Shown: positions 36,202 to 44,134 of the stretch, in pieces
How the letters are laid out: each line of letters begins with the position of its first letter
Position numbering within the stretch: position 1 is the first letter of the stretch
Assembly (NCBI RefSeq): GCF_001750725.1
Contig: NZ_CP017279.1
Location: 868,001-932,000 of the forward strand
Length of the DNA stretch: 64,000 nt
Origin: Enterobacter ludwigii
Lineage (GTDB): Bacteria; Pseudomonadota; Gammaproteobacteria; Enterobacterales; Enterobacteriaceae
Direction: 5' to 3'
The notes under the pieces: model-generated
Database searches by the model: none
Seen by the model: only the letters and a program-made list of their open reading frames with translations
What the model was told of the DNA's origin: nothing
Program-made: the position numbers and the translations under genes

Positions 36202-37266
36202 ATGGTTGCGTCCTGTACTGGACATGGTAAACACAACACCCGCAGCACCCGGCGCGGAGGCTCAGACTCCGGCAGCGATTTCCTCACCACAAAATTATCC
36301 CCCTCGACTCAAGAATCTCTTTCGACCGACGTGCAGAATGGTGCGCGTAGCCGTTCTGTTGCGTCATCCGGTAAAGCAAGCAATGGCTTACAAGGAAGCC
36401 AACCCTCTGATGTTCGTGCGCATAATCGTGCTGAAACTGGCACGTGTGATGAATACCAACAACTCAAGGTGCTATCCATGGGAAGACAAAAAGCAGTGAT
36501 CAAAGCTCGTCGCGAAGCAAAACGTGTGCTGAGACGGGATTCACGTAGTCATAAACAGCGTGAAGAAGAATCGGTCACCTCGCTTGTGCAGATGAGTGGC
36601 GTAGAAGCAATTGGCATGGCCCGAGACAGCCGTGATAATTCTCCAATTGTGGCGCGCAATGAGGCTCAGGCGCACTACCTGAATGCTATCGCGAGTAAAC
36701 AGCTCATCTTTGCAACCGGCGAAGCTGGATGCGGGAAAACGTGGATCAGTGCAGCCAAAGCGGCAGAGGCGCTGATCCATAAAGACGTGGAGAGAATTAT
36801 TGTCACCCGTCCGGTACTGCAGGCTGATGAAGATCTTGGCTTCTTGCCAGGAGATATTTCAGAGAAGTTTGCCCCTTACTTCAGGCCCGTCTATGACGTG
36901 CTGGTGAAACGTCTGGGAGCATCCTTTATGCAGTACTGTCTGCGACCAGAGATTGGCAAGGTGGAAATCGCGCCGTTCGCTTATATGCGCGGACGTACAT
37001 TTGAAAATGCGGTCGTCATTCTTGACGAGGCTCAGAACGTGACCGCAGCGCAAATGAAGATGTTTTTAACGCGCCTCGGGGAAAACGTGACGGTCATCGT
37101 CAATGGTGATATTACCCAGTGCGATCTGCCGTCGGGCGTGAAGTCCGGACTGAGCGACGCCATGTCACGTTTTGAGGAAGATGAGATGATTGGGGTGGTA
37201 CGCTTCACGAAAGAAGACTGCGTGCGTTCAGCGCTCTGCCAGCGCACGCTGCAAGCGTACTATTGA
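36202..37266 (+). CDS. phoH: Phosphate-starvation-inducible ATPase PhoH
   Basis: Cytoplasmic P-loop protein linked to RNA metabolism (354 aa as annotated in E. coli). Core from about residue 93: MGRQKAVIKARREAK, Walker A ATGEAGCGKTW and Walker B AVVILDEAQN. Two starts are possible. ATG 36202 follows GGAG at 7-nt spacing and gives 354 aa with a low-complexity Ser/Arg/Gly-rich N-terminal 92 residues. ATG 36478 follows AAGGTG and gives a 262-aa core protein. The longer form is reported because of its ribosome site. Another frame (36173-36499) is also open over the extension. Confidence 0.9.
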   Translation: MVASCTGHGKHNTRSTRRGGSDSGSDFLTTKLSPSTQESLSTDVQNGARSRSVASSGKASNGLQGSQPSDVRAHNRAETGTCDEYQQLKVLSMGRQKAVIKARREAKRVLRRDSRSHKQREEESVTSLVQMSGVEAIGMARDSRDNSPIVARNEAQAHYLNAIASKQLIFATGEAGCGKTWISAAKAAEALIHKDVERIIVTRPVLQADEDLGFLPGDISEKFAPYFRPVYDVLVKRLGASFMQYCLRPEIGKVEIAPFAYMRGRTFENAVVILDEAQNVTAAQMKMFLTRLGENVTVIVNGDITQCDLPSGVKSGLSDAMSRFEEDEMIGVVRFTKEDCVRSALCQRTLQAYY

Positions 37267-37282
37267 GTTAGCCGTTGTGTTC

Positions 37283-37311
37283 AAGGCCCGGGAAACCGGG
37301 CTTTGTTTTTT
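37283..37311 (+). terminator. Terminator of phoH
   Basis: GCCCGG-gaaa-CCGGGC, then TTTGTTTTTT. Confidence 0.82.
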
Positions 37312-37333
37312 GTGCGGGCGTCCTGTCCGGGGA

Positions 37334-37515
37334 ATATAAAAGAAAAAAGCCCGTACTTTCGTACGAGCTCTCATCTTGAATATGGCGGTGAGGGGGGGAT
37401 TGACTCGCTTCGCTCGCCCTGCGGGCAGCCTGTTCGCTGCGCTCTCAGTCTGTCCAACTGGCTGTCGCCCGTTGTCGAACCCCGGTCGGGGATTCTCATC
37501 CCCCCTGTCCGGGGG
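37334..37515 (-). repeat. tRNA-Ser-linked repeat unit, left copy (182 bp)
   Basis: Lies directly downstream (minus strand) of the left tRNA-Ser. It contains the 19-nt tRNA 3' end (37383-37401), a copy of the tRNA terminator hairpin (37339-37368) and a GC-rich spacer with small hairpins (GCCC-tgc-GGGC; GCAGC-6 nt-GCTGC). Near-identical units lie at 40445-40625 and 40626-40807. Confidence 0.9.
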
Positions 37516-37520
37516 ATATA

Positions 37521-37550
37521 AAAGAAAAAAGCCCGTACTTTCGTACGAGC
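37521..37550 (-). terminator. Terminator of the left tRNA-Ser gene
   Basis: Minus strand GCTCGTAC-GAAA-GTACGGGC followed by TTTTTTCTTT. GAAA tetraloop, one G-T wobble. Confidence 0.88.
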
Positions 37551-37564
37551 TCTTATCTTAAATA

Positions 37565-37652
37565 TGGCGGTGAGGGGGGGATTCGAACCCCCGATACGTT
37601 GCCGTATACACACTTTCCAGGCGTGCTCCTTCAGCCACTCGGACACCTCACC
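37565..37652 (-). tRNA. tRNA-Ser (anticodon GGA), left copy
   Basis: Class II tRNA of 88 nt including encoded CCA. Acceptor GGTGAGG pairs with CCTCACC, anticodon loop CTGGAAA gives GGA, there is a long variable arm, and the T arm is GGGGGTTCGAATCCCCC. Identical to the copy at 40857-40944. It has its own promoter (37696-37724). Confidence 0.96.
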
Positions 37653-37695
37653 ATATTGTTTTGCTGCCTGACCGCTTGGGGGGCAACGGGGCGCT

Positions 37696-37724
37696 ACTAT
37701 AGGGAGTTGCGCTAAAACGGTCAA
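37696..37724 (-). promoter_or_regulatory. Sigma-70 promoter of the left tRNA-Ser
   Basis: Minus strand TTGACC-17 bp-TATAGT followed by a GC-rich discriminator (GCGCCCC), typical of stable-RNA, stringently controlled promoters. Confidence 0.8.
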
Positions 37725-37799
37725 GCAGATTTTCTGCTTTAGTGCTTGTTCGGTTAAGCAATAATCAGCTCCACGTCATTTTGACCGTGGAGCCGGTGA

Positions 37800-38477
37800 T
37801 TAACGCTGTGAATCGAGCACTTCGCTGTTTTTGACCACCTCTTGTGCTCTGGTATAGCTTTCGATCAGCAGCTGATAGGCAGGGAAGATATGGGTATACA
37901 CTTCAGCCCACTCGGCTGCATCTTCCCGGTTCCATGTCCGCTGGATCTCAGAGGCAACCGCCGCGGTATCCATTGGTACCACCCCGGCCTGGACCACGCG
38001 CGCCAGGGTGATCTCCTGAGCCATTTTGCTGTAGGTGCCGGAGGCATCAATAACCGCAAACACTTTATAACCCTCCGCGACTGCGCTAATAGAGGGAAAC
38101 GCCATGCAGACGCTGGTGATGGTGCCGGCGATGATCAACGTTTTGCGCCCGGTGGCTTTCACCGCAGCCACAAACTCCGGGTTATCCCAGGCGTTGATCT
38201 CACCTTTACGTGGAACGTATTGCGCATGTGGCGCATTAGCGTGGATCTCCGGAATAAGGGGGCCATTCGGTCCCTGCGGAACAGAAGCGGTGGTGATCAC
38301 CGGGATCTTCGCCAGGGTAGCGATTTTTGCTAGCGCCGCAGCACGTGCGCGCAACTCTGGCATTGGCATATCCCCCACGGTCTGGAAAAGTCCGCTCTGG
38401 TGATCGATAAGCAACATCACCGCATCGTTTACATCAATAACCGGGCGTGAGCCGTTAAAATTTGCAGGTGCAGACAT
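37800..38477 (-). CDS. Isochorismatase-family cysteine hydrolase (YcaC-like)
   Basis: Cytoplasmic hydrolase (225 aa) of the isochorismatase superfamily, YcaC-like branch. Probable triad Asp25 (LLIDHQSG), Lys91 ([11 protein letters not shown]) and Cys124 ([10 protein letters not shown]). The start at 38477 follows AAGGAGAAGA. Substrate unknown. It shares an islet with a pirin (20 nt upstream, same strand) and a LysR regulator, all bracketed by duplicated tRNA-Ser genes; probably an operon pirin-hydrolase. Confidence 0.88.
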   Translation of the reverse strand: MSAPANFNGSRPVIDVNDAVMLLIDHQSGLFQTVGDMPMPELRARAAALAKIATLAKIPVITTASVPQGPNGPLIPEIHANAPHAQYVPRKGEINAWDNPEFVAAVKATGRKTLIIAGTITSVCMAFPSISAVAEGYKVFAVIDASGTYSKMAQEITLARVVQAGVVPMDTAAVASEIQRTWNREDAAEWAEVYTHIFPAYQLLIESYTRAQEVVKNSEVLDSQR

Positions 38478-38497
38478 CTTCTTCTCCTTTATTACCA

Positions 38498-39358
38498 TCA
38501 GATCTGGCCGAAGCGGCCGGAGTTGAAATCACGAATGGCTTCCGCGATTTCGGTTTTACTGTTCATCACAAACGGCCCATAGCCCACGATGGGTTCATTC
38601 AGCGGCTCGCCGGCCATCAGCAGGACTTTGGCATCGAGGCTCGCTTCCAGATGGAGTGTGTCGCCTTGCTGGCTTAATACAACCAGCTGTGCCTCGCCTG
38701 CCTGGGCTGTTCCGTTCACCGTAATGGTGCCTTCCATCACAACCAGCGCCGTGCTCCAGCCCTCCGGCTGACTGAGCGTGAGATGGCTACCCTGATTGAG
38801 CGCAATGTCCCAGACGTTTAGCGGTGAAAAGGTGTGCGCGGGGCCAGCAACATCCTCGTAGCGACCTGCGATAACCCGCAGCGAGCCGCTGTTATCCGGC
38901 AGCGTGATCACAGGGATATCCGCCTTAGTGATGCTCTGGTAGCCCGGCGTCGCCATTTTGTCTTTGGCAGGCAGGTTGACCCACAGCTGCATCATTTTCA
39001 GTTCACCGCCTTTCTGCGCGAACGCGCTGGAGTGGAACTCCTCGTGCAAAATGCCAGCGCCCGCCGTCATCCATTGCACGTCCCCGGGGCCTATTACGCC
39101 GCCTCTGCCGGTGGAATCGCGATGTTCAACTTCGCCGGAATAGACGAGGGTGACCGTTTCGAAACCCCGGTGCGGATGCTCGCCGACGCCGCGCTTTGCC
39201 CCATCCGCCGGGAAGGTGTATGGCCCGGCGTAGTCCAGCAGCAAGAACGGACTGAGCGGTTCGCCGTGCGTCTGGTAAGAAAACATTGAACGTACCGGGA
39301 AACCATCACCAACCCAGTGTTGACGGGGAGCGGTATACACGCCTGTTACGTTTTTCAT
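38498..39358 (-). CDS. Pirin family protein
   Basis: Bicupin pirin (286 aa). Cupin-1 metal motif [20 protein letters not shown] gives the His/Glu ligands; HEEFHS follows. Pirins include quercetin 2,3-dioxygenases and regulatory proteins; which applies here is unknown. The start at 39358 follows AGGAG. First gene of a probable pirin-hydrolase operon, divergent from the LysR-type gene at 39468. Confidence 0.9.
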   Translation of the reverse strand: MKNVTGVYTAPRQHWVGDGFPVRSMFSYQTHGEPLSPFLLLDYAGPYTFPADGAKRGVGEHPHRGFETVTLVYSGEVEHRDSTGRGGVIGPGDVQWMTAGAGILHEEFHSSAFAQKGGELKMMQLWVNLPAKDKMATPGYQSITKADIPVITLPDNSGSLRVIAGRYEDVAGPAHTFSPLNVWDIALNQGSHLTLSQPEGWSTALVVMEGTITVNGTAQAGEAQLVVLSQQGDTLHLEASLDAKVLLMAGEPLNEPIVGYGPFVMNSKTEIAEAIRDFNSGRFGQI

Positions 39359-39467
39359 GATGAACTCCTGAAGCGTTGTTGATGTAATTAGCTTATATTC
39401 AGCGTTAATATCTCGGTAGATAGTGAAAATGGCATTCACTGTTCTGAAAATAGAACGATGAGGATTT

Positions 39468-40373
39468 ATGCAGGATCTCAATGACTTCGTCTGGTTTGTG
39501 AAGGTGGTCGACTACGGTGGTTTTGCTGCAGCGGGGCGTGCGCTCGATTTGCCGAAGTCCCGGCTAAGCCGCCGGATAGCTCAGCTGGAAGAGCGGCTTG
39601 GCGTGCGGTTAATACATCGCACAACGCGGCAGTTTACGGTGACAGAAGTAGGCCAGACCTTCTATCAGCACTGTAAAGCGATGATGGTGGAAGCAGAAGC
39701 TGCTGAGGAGGCGGTGGCCGCGTTACAGGCTGAGCCGCGCGGTATTGTCAGGATCACCTGCCCGATAACATTGTTGCATGTCCATGTTGGCCCGATGCTG
39801 GCGAGATTTATGGCGCGCTATCCAGGGATCGCGCTGCAGCTTGAGGCAACCAACCGGCGGGTAGACCTGGTGGGGGAGGGGATTGATGTCGCGATCCGTG
39901 TGCGCCCGCGTCCGTTCGATGACAGCGATCTGGTGTTAAGGGTACTGGCTGACCGGGGACATTGCCTGGTCGCTGGACCGGCGTTGATTCAAAGGATGGG
40001 TAAACCGTTGGTGCCCTCTGAACTCAGTGCCTGGCCTGGATTAAGCACGAACGAGGGTAAACACATCCATAAATGGGAACTGAGCGGTCCCGAAGGGGCG
40101 AAGGCGGAAATCCATTACCATCCTCGCCTGATCACTACCGATATGCTGGCGCTGCGTGAAGCGGCTATAGCGGGTATCGGCGTGGTGCAGTTGCCGATAT
40201 TGATGGTGAAAGATCAGCTTGCGTCAGGGGACCTCATTCGCGTACTTGATGCCTGGGAGCCACGACGTGAGGTGATTCATGCTGTGTATCCTTCAAGACG
40301 CGGGTTACTCCCGTCTGTCAGGGCACTGGTGGATTTTCTTACCGAAGAGTATGCGCGGATGGTGGAAGATTAA
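39468..40373 (+). CDS. LysR-family transcriptional regulator
   Basis: LTTR of 301 aa: N-terminal winged helix-turn-helix (GFAAAGRALDLPKSRLSRRI, about residues 18-37) and an effector domain ending PSRRGLLPSVRALVDFL. Divergent from the pirin gene with a 109-nt gap, so it likely controls the pirin-hydrolase pair in the usual LTTR manner. Effector unknown. Confidence 0.92.
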   Translation: MQDLNDFVWFVKVVDYGGFAAAGRALDLPKSRLSRRIAQLEERLGVRLIHRTTRQFTVTEVGQTFYQHCKAMMVEAEAAEEAVAALQAEPRGIVRITCPITLLHVHVGPMLARFMARYPGIALQLEATNRRVDLVGEGIDVAIRVRPRPFDDSDLVLRVLADRGHCLVAGPALIQRMGKPLVPSELSAWPGLSTNEGKHIHKWELSGPEGAKAEIHYHPRLITTDMLALREAAIAGIGVVQLPILMVKDQLASGDLIRVLDAWEPRREVIHAVYPSRRGLLPSVRALVDFLTEEYARMVED

Positions 40374-40444
40374 TCTTTCCCTCTCCCCTGGAGCGAGGGT
40401 GAGGATCTTACACCACACAAGGTCTCATGCTGCGCGGGCGGAGA

Positions 40445-40625
40445 ATATAAAAGAAAAAAGCCCGTACTTTCGTACGCGCTCTCATCTTGAATATGGCGGT
40501 GAGGGGGGATTGACTCGCGTCGCTCGCCCTGCGGGCAGCCTGTTCGCTGCGGGCTCAGTCTGTCCAACTGGCTGTCGCCCGTTGTCGAACCCCGGTCGGG
40601 GATTCTCATCCCCCCTGTCCGGGGG
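40445..40625 (-). repeat. tRNA-Ser-linked repeat unit, right distal copy (181 bp)
   Basis: Same layout as the unit at 37334: terminator-like hairpin (about 40452-40479, with a G:G mismatch in the stem), 18-nt tRNA-Ser 3' tail (40494-40511) and GC-rich spacer. Farthest from the tRNA of the right-hand array. Confidence 0.9.
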
Positions 40626-40807
40626 ATATAAAAGAAAAAAGCCCGTACTTTCGTACGCGCTCTCATCTTGAATATGGCGGTGAAGGGGGGATTGACTCGC
40701 TTCGCTCGCCCTGTGGGCAGCCTGTTCGCTGCGCGCTCAGTCTGTCCAACTGGCTGTCGCCCGTTGTCGAACCCCGGTCGGGGATTCTCATCCCCCCTGT
40801 CCGGGGA
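40626..40807 (-). repeat. tRNA-Ser-linked repeat unit, right proximal copy (182 bp)
   Basis: Contains tRNA 3' tail 40675-40693 (one substitution) and a terminator-like hairpin with the same G:G mismatch. Together with the tRNA at 40857-40944 it is a direct repeat of 37334-37652 displaced by 3292 bp. Confidence 0.9.
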
Positions 40808-40812
40808 ATATA

Positions 40813-40842
40813 AAAGAAAAAAGCCCGTACTTTCGTACGAGC
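40813..40842 (-). terminator. Terminator of the right tRNA-Ser gene
   Basis: Minus strand GCTCGTAC-GAAA-GTACGGGC followed by TTTTTTCTTT, the same stem as the left copy. Confidence 0.88.
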
Positions 40843-40856
40843 TATCATCTTAAATA

Positions 40857-40944
40857 TGGCGGTGAGGGGGGGATTCGAACCCCCGATACGTTGCCGTATA
40901 CACACTTTCCAGGCGTGCTCCTTCAGCCACTCGGACACCTCACC
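40857..40944 (-). tRNA. serX: tRNA-Ser (anticodon GGA), serX-position copy
   Basis: 88-nt class II tRNA with encoded CCA, identical in sequence to the left copy. Adjacency to ghrA matches E. coli serX, so this is the orthologous position. Confidence 0.96.
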
Positions 40945-40978
40945 ATATTGTCATCCCGTTGTTGCCGGGACGGGCGCT

Positions 40979-41007
40979 AATGTAAGGAAAAGCCGAACTG
41001 GCGTCAA
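40979..41007 (-). promoter_or_regulatory. Sigma-70 promoter of the right tRNA-Ser
   Basis: Minus strand TTGACG-17 bp-TACATT followed by AGCGCCCG. It differs in sequence from the left tRNA promoter. Confidence 0.75.
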
Positions 41008-41176
41008 CTCACTTTTTCAGTAAATCAGTGCATTTAGACAAACTTCAGTCAACATGGCTTTTAAATGTGCTGAAAGCGCCTTTTTTATCAACAACGCGGT
41101 GGCGGGAAAAATTTGTTATGCTGGCAATCCAGTTGAAAATGAACACAAAACAGCGCAATAAAAGGCAGGAATGACT

Positions 41177-42115
41177 ATGGATATAATCTTCTATCACCCC
41201 ACTTTTGATACTGCTTACTGGATTAAGGCACTTTCGGCGGCGTTGCCCGGGGCGAGCGTGCGTGAGTGGAAACGTGGTGATAACGAACATGCTGACTACG
41301 CGCTGGTCTGGCATCCGCCGGTAGAAATGCTCCAGGGCCGTAAACTGAAGGCCGTTTTTGCACTGGGCGCCGGCGTGGATTCGATTCTGAGCAAACTGAA
41401 AGCACACCCTGAAATGCTGCCGGAAGAGATCCCTCTTTTCCGTCTGGAAGATACCGGCATGGGCCAGCAAATGCAGGAGTATGCCGTCAGCCAGGTGCTG
41501 CACTGGTTCCGCCGCTTCGACGACTATCAGGCACTAAAACAGCAATCCCACTGGGAGCCGCTGCCGGATTATCAGCGTGAAGATTTTACCATTGGTATCC
41601 TCGGGGCTGGCGTGCTCGGCTCAAAAGTCGCTGAAGCACTTGCCCCGTGGGGCTTCCCACTGCGCTGCTGGAGCCGTAGCCGCAAGGATTATCCGGGCGT
41701 AGAAAGTTTTGCCGGCGCTGATGAGCTTCCTGCGTTCCTGAACGGTACGCGCGTGCTCATCAACCTGCTGCCAAATACGGCCGAAACGGTGGGGATTATC
41801 AATGGTGCACTGCTTAATCAACTGGCCGACCAGAGTTACGTAATGAACCTGGCACGCGGGGTACACCTTGTTGAGTCCGATCTGCTTCAGGCGCTGAACA
41901 GCGGAAAACTGAAAGGGGCGATGCTGGATGTGTACAGCCGCGAGCCGTTACCGGCCGAAAGCCCGCTGTGGGCACATCCGCATGTGGCGATGACGCCGCA
42001 CATTGCAGCGGTCACGCGTCCGGCGGAAGCTGTGGCCTATATTACCCACACCATCAGTGAGATGGAGCAGGGCCATCCGGTAACCGGAAAGGTCGACAGA
42101 CAGCGCGGCTACTGA
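41177..42115 (+). CDS. ghrA: Glyoxylate/hydroxypyruvate reductase A
   Basis: NADPH-dependent 2-hydroxyacid dehydrogenase (312 aa, E. coli length) reducing glyoxylate and hydroxypyruvate. Rossmann motif [12 protein letters not shown] near residue 140, catalytic Arg in NLARGVHLV (near 227) and His in [10 protein letters not shown] (near 275). The start at 41177 has GCAGGA at proper distance; the in-frame ATG at 41171 is too close to it. Terminator at 42119-42142. Confidence 0.96.
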   Translation: MDIIFYHPTFDTAYWIKALSAALPGASVREWKRGDNEHADYALVWHPPVEMLQGRKLKAVFALGAGVDSILSKLKAHPEMLPEEIPLFRLEDTGMGQQMQEYAVSQVLHWFRRFDDYQALKQQSHWEPLPDYQREDFTIGILGAGVLGSKVAEALAPWGFPLRCWSRSRKDYPGVESFAGADELPAFLNGTRVLINLLPNTAETVGIINGALLNQLADQSYVMNLARGVHLVESDLLQALNSGKLKGAMLDVYSREPLPAESPLWAHPHVAMTPHIAAVTRPAEAVAYITHTISEMEQGHPVTGKVDRQRGY

Positions 42116-42118
42116 GTG

Positions 42119-42142
42119 AAACCCGGCGTTAGCCGGGTTTTT
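42119..42142 (+). terminator. Terminator of ghrA
   Basis: AACCCGGC-gtta-GCCGGGTT followed by TTT. Confidence 0.8.
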
Positions 42143-42199
42143 GCTAATATTCGCTGCAGATAACTGCTATCCTTTGGAAAAACCGCAGAGGAGAGAAAG

Positions 42200-42937
42200 A
42201 TGTATCCCGTTGACCTGCATATGCACACCGTCGCCAGTACTCACGCGTATAGCAACCTCCATGATTATATCGCGCAAGCGAAACGCAAGGGCATTACGCT
42301 TTTTGCGATTACCGATCACGGCCCGGACATGGCAGATGCGCCGCACTACTGGCATTTTGTGAATATGCGGATCTGGCCACGTCTGGTGGACGGTATTGGG
42401 ATACTGCGCGGTATCGAGGCAAACATTAAAAATACAGACGGTGAAATCGACTGCACCGGACCGATGCTGACCTCTCTGGATCTGATCCTTGCCGGTTTCC
42501 ACGAGCCGGTTTTCGCGCCGCAGGATAAAGAGACGAACACCCGAGCGATGATTGCTGCTATAGCCAGCGGCAACGTGCACATTATTTCTCATCCGGGTAA
42601 TCCTAAATACCCGATTGATATCGAGGCTGTTGCCCAGGCGGCAGCGAAACACCGCGTGGCGCTGGAGATCAATAACTCTTCTTTTGTTCACTCGCGCAAG
42701 GGCAGTGAAGCAAACTGTCGCGCCGTGGCAGCTGCAGTACGGGATGCCGGCGGCATGGTGGCGCTGGGTTCCGATTCCCATACCGCGTTTACGCTGGGTG
42801 ATTTTAGTGAATGCCTGAAAATACTGAATGACGTGGATTTCCCGGAAGACAGGATCCTTAATGTTACCCCACGCCGCATGCTTGATTTCCTCGAGTCACG
42901 CGGAATGGATCCGATTGATGAATTTGCCGATCTTTAA
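42200..42937 (+). CDS. ycdX: PHP-domain phosphatase YcdX
   Basis: Zinc-dependent phosphatase of the PHP family (245 aa, E. coli length). Metal-binding HMHT in [11 protein letters not shown] at the N-terminus, ITDHGPDM near 40 and later HPGNPKY and GSDSHTAF supply further ligands. In E. coli linked to swarming, with YcdY as accessory chaperone; ycdY follows 20 nt later. Confidence 0.95.
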   Translation: MYPVDLHMHTVASTHAYSNLHDYIAQAKRKGITLFAITDHGPDMADAPHYWHFVNMRIWPRLVDGIGILRGIEANIKNTDGEIDCTGPMLTSLDLILAGFHEPVFAPQDKETNTRAMIAAIASGNVHIISHPGNPKYPIDIEAVAQAAAKHRVALEINNSSFVHSRKGSEANCRAVAAAVRDAGGMVALGSDSHTAFTLGDFSECLKILNDVDFPEDRILNVTPRRMLDFLESRGMDPIDEFADL

Positions 42938-42957
42938 TTGTGTAATGGAATAAAAAA

Positions 42958-43512
42958 ATGAATGAGTTTTCCATCCTTTGCCGCGTGCTGGGTACGCTGT
43001 TCTATCGTCAGCCGCAAGACCCGCTGCTGGTTCCACTCTTTACCCTGATTCGTGAAGGGAAACTGGCGCAAAACTGGCCGCTGGAACAGGATGAGTTGCT
43101 GGAGCGTCTGCAAAAAAGTTGCGATATGCAGCAGATTTCAACGGATTACAACGCACTGTTTATTGGCGACGAATGCCGCGTTTCGCCGTACCGTTCAGCC
43201 TGGCAGGAAGGGGCGACGGAAGCGGAAGTGCGCACGTTTCTCTCTGAACGCGGAATGCCGCTGACGGATACCCCTGCGGACCATATCGGAACGCTGCTGC
43301 TGGCTGCATCCTGGATTGAAGATCACGCCGCTGATGATGAGAACGAGGCTATCGAAACGCTCTTCGAAGCGTATCTGCTGCCGTGGTGCGGTACTTTCCT
43401 CGGCAAAGTTGAAGCACATGCGACCTCGCCGTTCTGGAGAACGCTGGCTCCGCTGACCCGCGACGCCATTGCGGCAATGTGGGATGAGCTGGAAGAAGAG
43501 GATGAAGAGTGA
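42958..43512 (+). CDS. ycdY: TorD-family chaperone YcdY
   Basis: All-helical TorD/DmsD-type chaperone (184 aa, E. coli length). Family segments YNALFIGDECRVSPYRSAWQ and DHIGTLLLAASWIED. In E. coli it activates YcdX, consistent with the operon here. Very acidic C-terminus (ELEEEDEE). Confidence 0.94.
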   Translation: MNEFSILCRVLGTLFYRQPQDPLLVPLFTLIREGKLAQNWPLEQDELLERLQKSCDMQQISTDYNALFIGDECRVSPYRSAWQEGATEAEVRTFLSERGMPLTDTPADHIGTLLLAASWIEDHAADDENEAIETLFEAYLLPWCGTFLGKVEAHATSPFWRTLAPLTRDAIAAMWDELEEEDEE

Positions 43513-43608
43513 TTTAGGTCACATAAATTCTGCAACCATACATTTCATCTTGCACGGAATGTGCATCTGATCTCATTTCCATGGCGCGCTTCTGCTAAGA
43601 TGCGCGCC

Positions 43609-44091
43609 ATGAACATATTACTGTGTATCGCATTCACGACAGGCATTCTCTCCGGACTATGGGGATGGGTGGCGGTCTCTCTCGGGTTGCTCAGCTGGGC
43701 CGGGTTTCTGGGCTGTACGGCCTACTTTGCCTGCCCGCAAGGCGGCGTAAAAGGGCTTTTTATCTCTGGCTGTACCCTGATGAGCGGTGTTATCTGGGCA
43801 CTCGTGATTATGAAGGGCAGCGCGTTGGCCCCGCATCTGGAGATCCTGGGCTATATCATGACCGGCGTAGTCGCGTTTTTGATGTGTATCCAGGCAAAGC
43901 ATATGCTGCTGTCGTTTGTACCCGGTACCTTTATGGGCGCATGCGCGACGTTTGCAGGGCAGGGGGACTGGGCGCTGGTGCTTCCCTCGCTAATGCTGGG
44001 GTTGGTGTTTGGCTATGCCATGAAGAACAGCGGCCTCTGGCTGGCCGCCAGACGGGATAAAGCGCAAAACATCACTGCGGTAAGCGAATAA
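43609..44091 (+). CDS. ycdZ: DUF1097 membrane protein YcdZ
   Basis: Small inner-membrane protein (160 aa) with about five helices, DUF1097 family; function unknown. Starts MNILLCIAFTTGILSGLWGW and contains SFVPGTFMGACATFAGQGDW. The frame extends upstream to 43561, but the shorter start matches the E. coli YcdZ N-terminus. Confidence 0.92.
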   Translation: MNILLCIAFTTGILSGLWGWVAVSLGLLSWAGFLGCTAYFACPQGGVKGLFISGCTLMSGVIWALVIMKGSALAPHLEILGYIMTGVVAFLMCIQAKHMLLSFVPGTFMGACATFAGQGDWALVLPSLMLGLVFGYAMKNSGLWLAARRDKAQNITAVSE

Positions 44092-44122
44092 AAAAAGGCG
44101 AGATGATGATCTCGCCTTTTTT
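44091..44122. terminator. Bidirectional terminator between ycdZ and csgG
   Basis: AAAAAAGGCGAGAT-4 nt-ATCTCGCCTTTTTT; A-run and T-run on both sides serve both convergent transcripts. Confidence 0.9.
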
Positions 44123-44134
44123 ATGCGCTTCCTG

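Noticed and set aside
37371..37724. 117-residue minus-strand ORF
   Set aside because: It reads straight through the left tRNA-Ser and its repeat unit; the translated tRNA explains its sequence. Spurious.
40370..40938. Minus-strand ORFs of 98 and 91 residues and their + strand mirror ORFs
   Set aside because: They are translations of the tRNA-Ser, its terminator and the 182-bp repeats; similarity between them reflects DNA repeats, not protein conservation.
37565..40944. Integrase-mediated genomic island at tRNA-Ser
   Set aside because: No integrase or phage gene is present, and the duplication covers the entire tRNA plus downstream repeats rather than a short attachment core, so recombination or duplication fits better.
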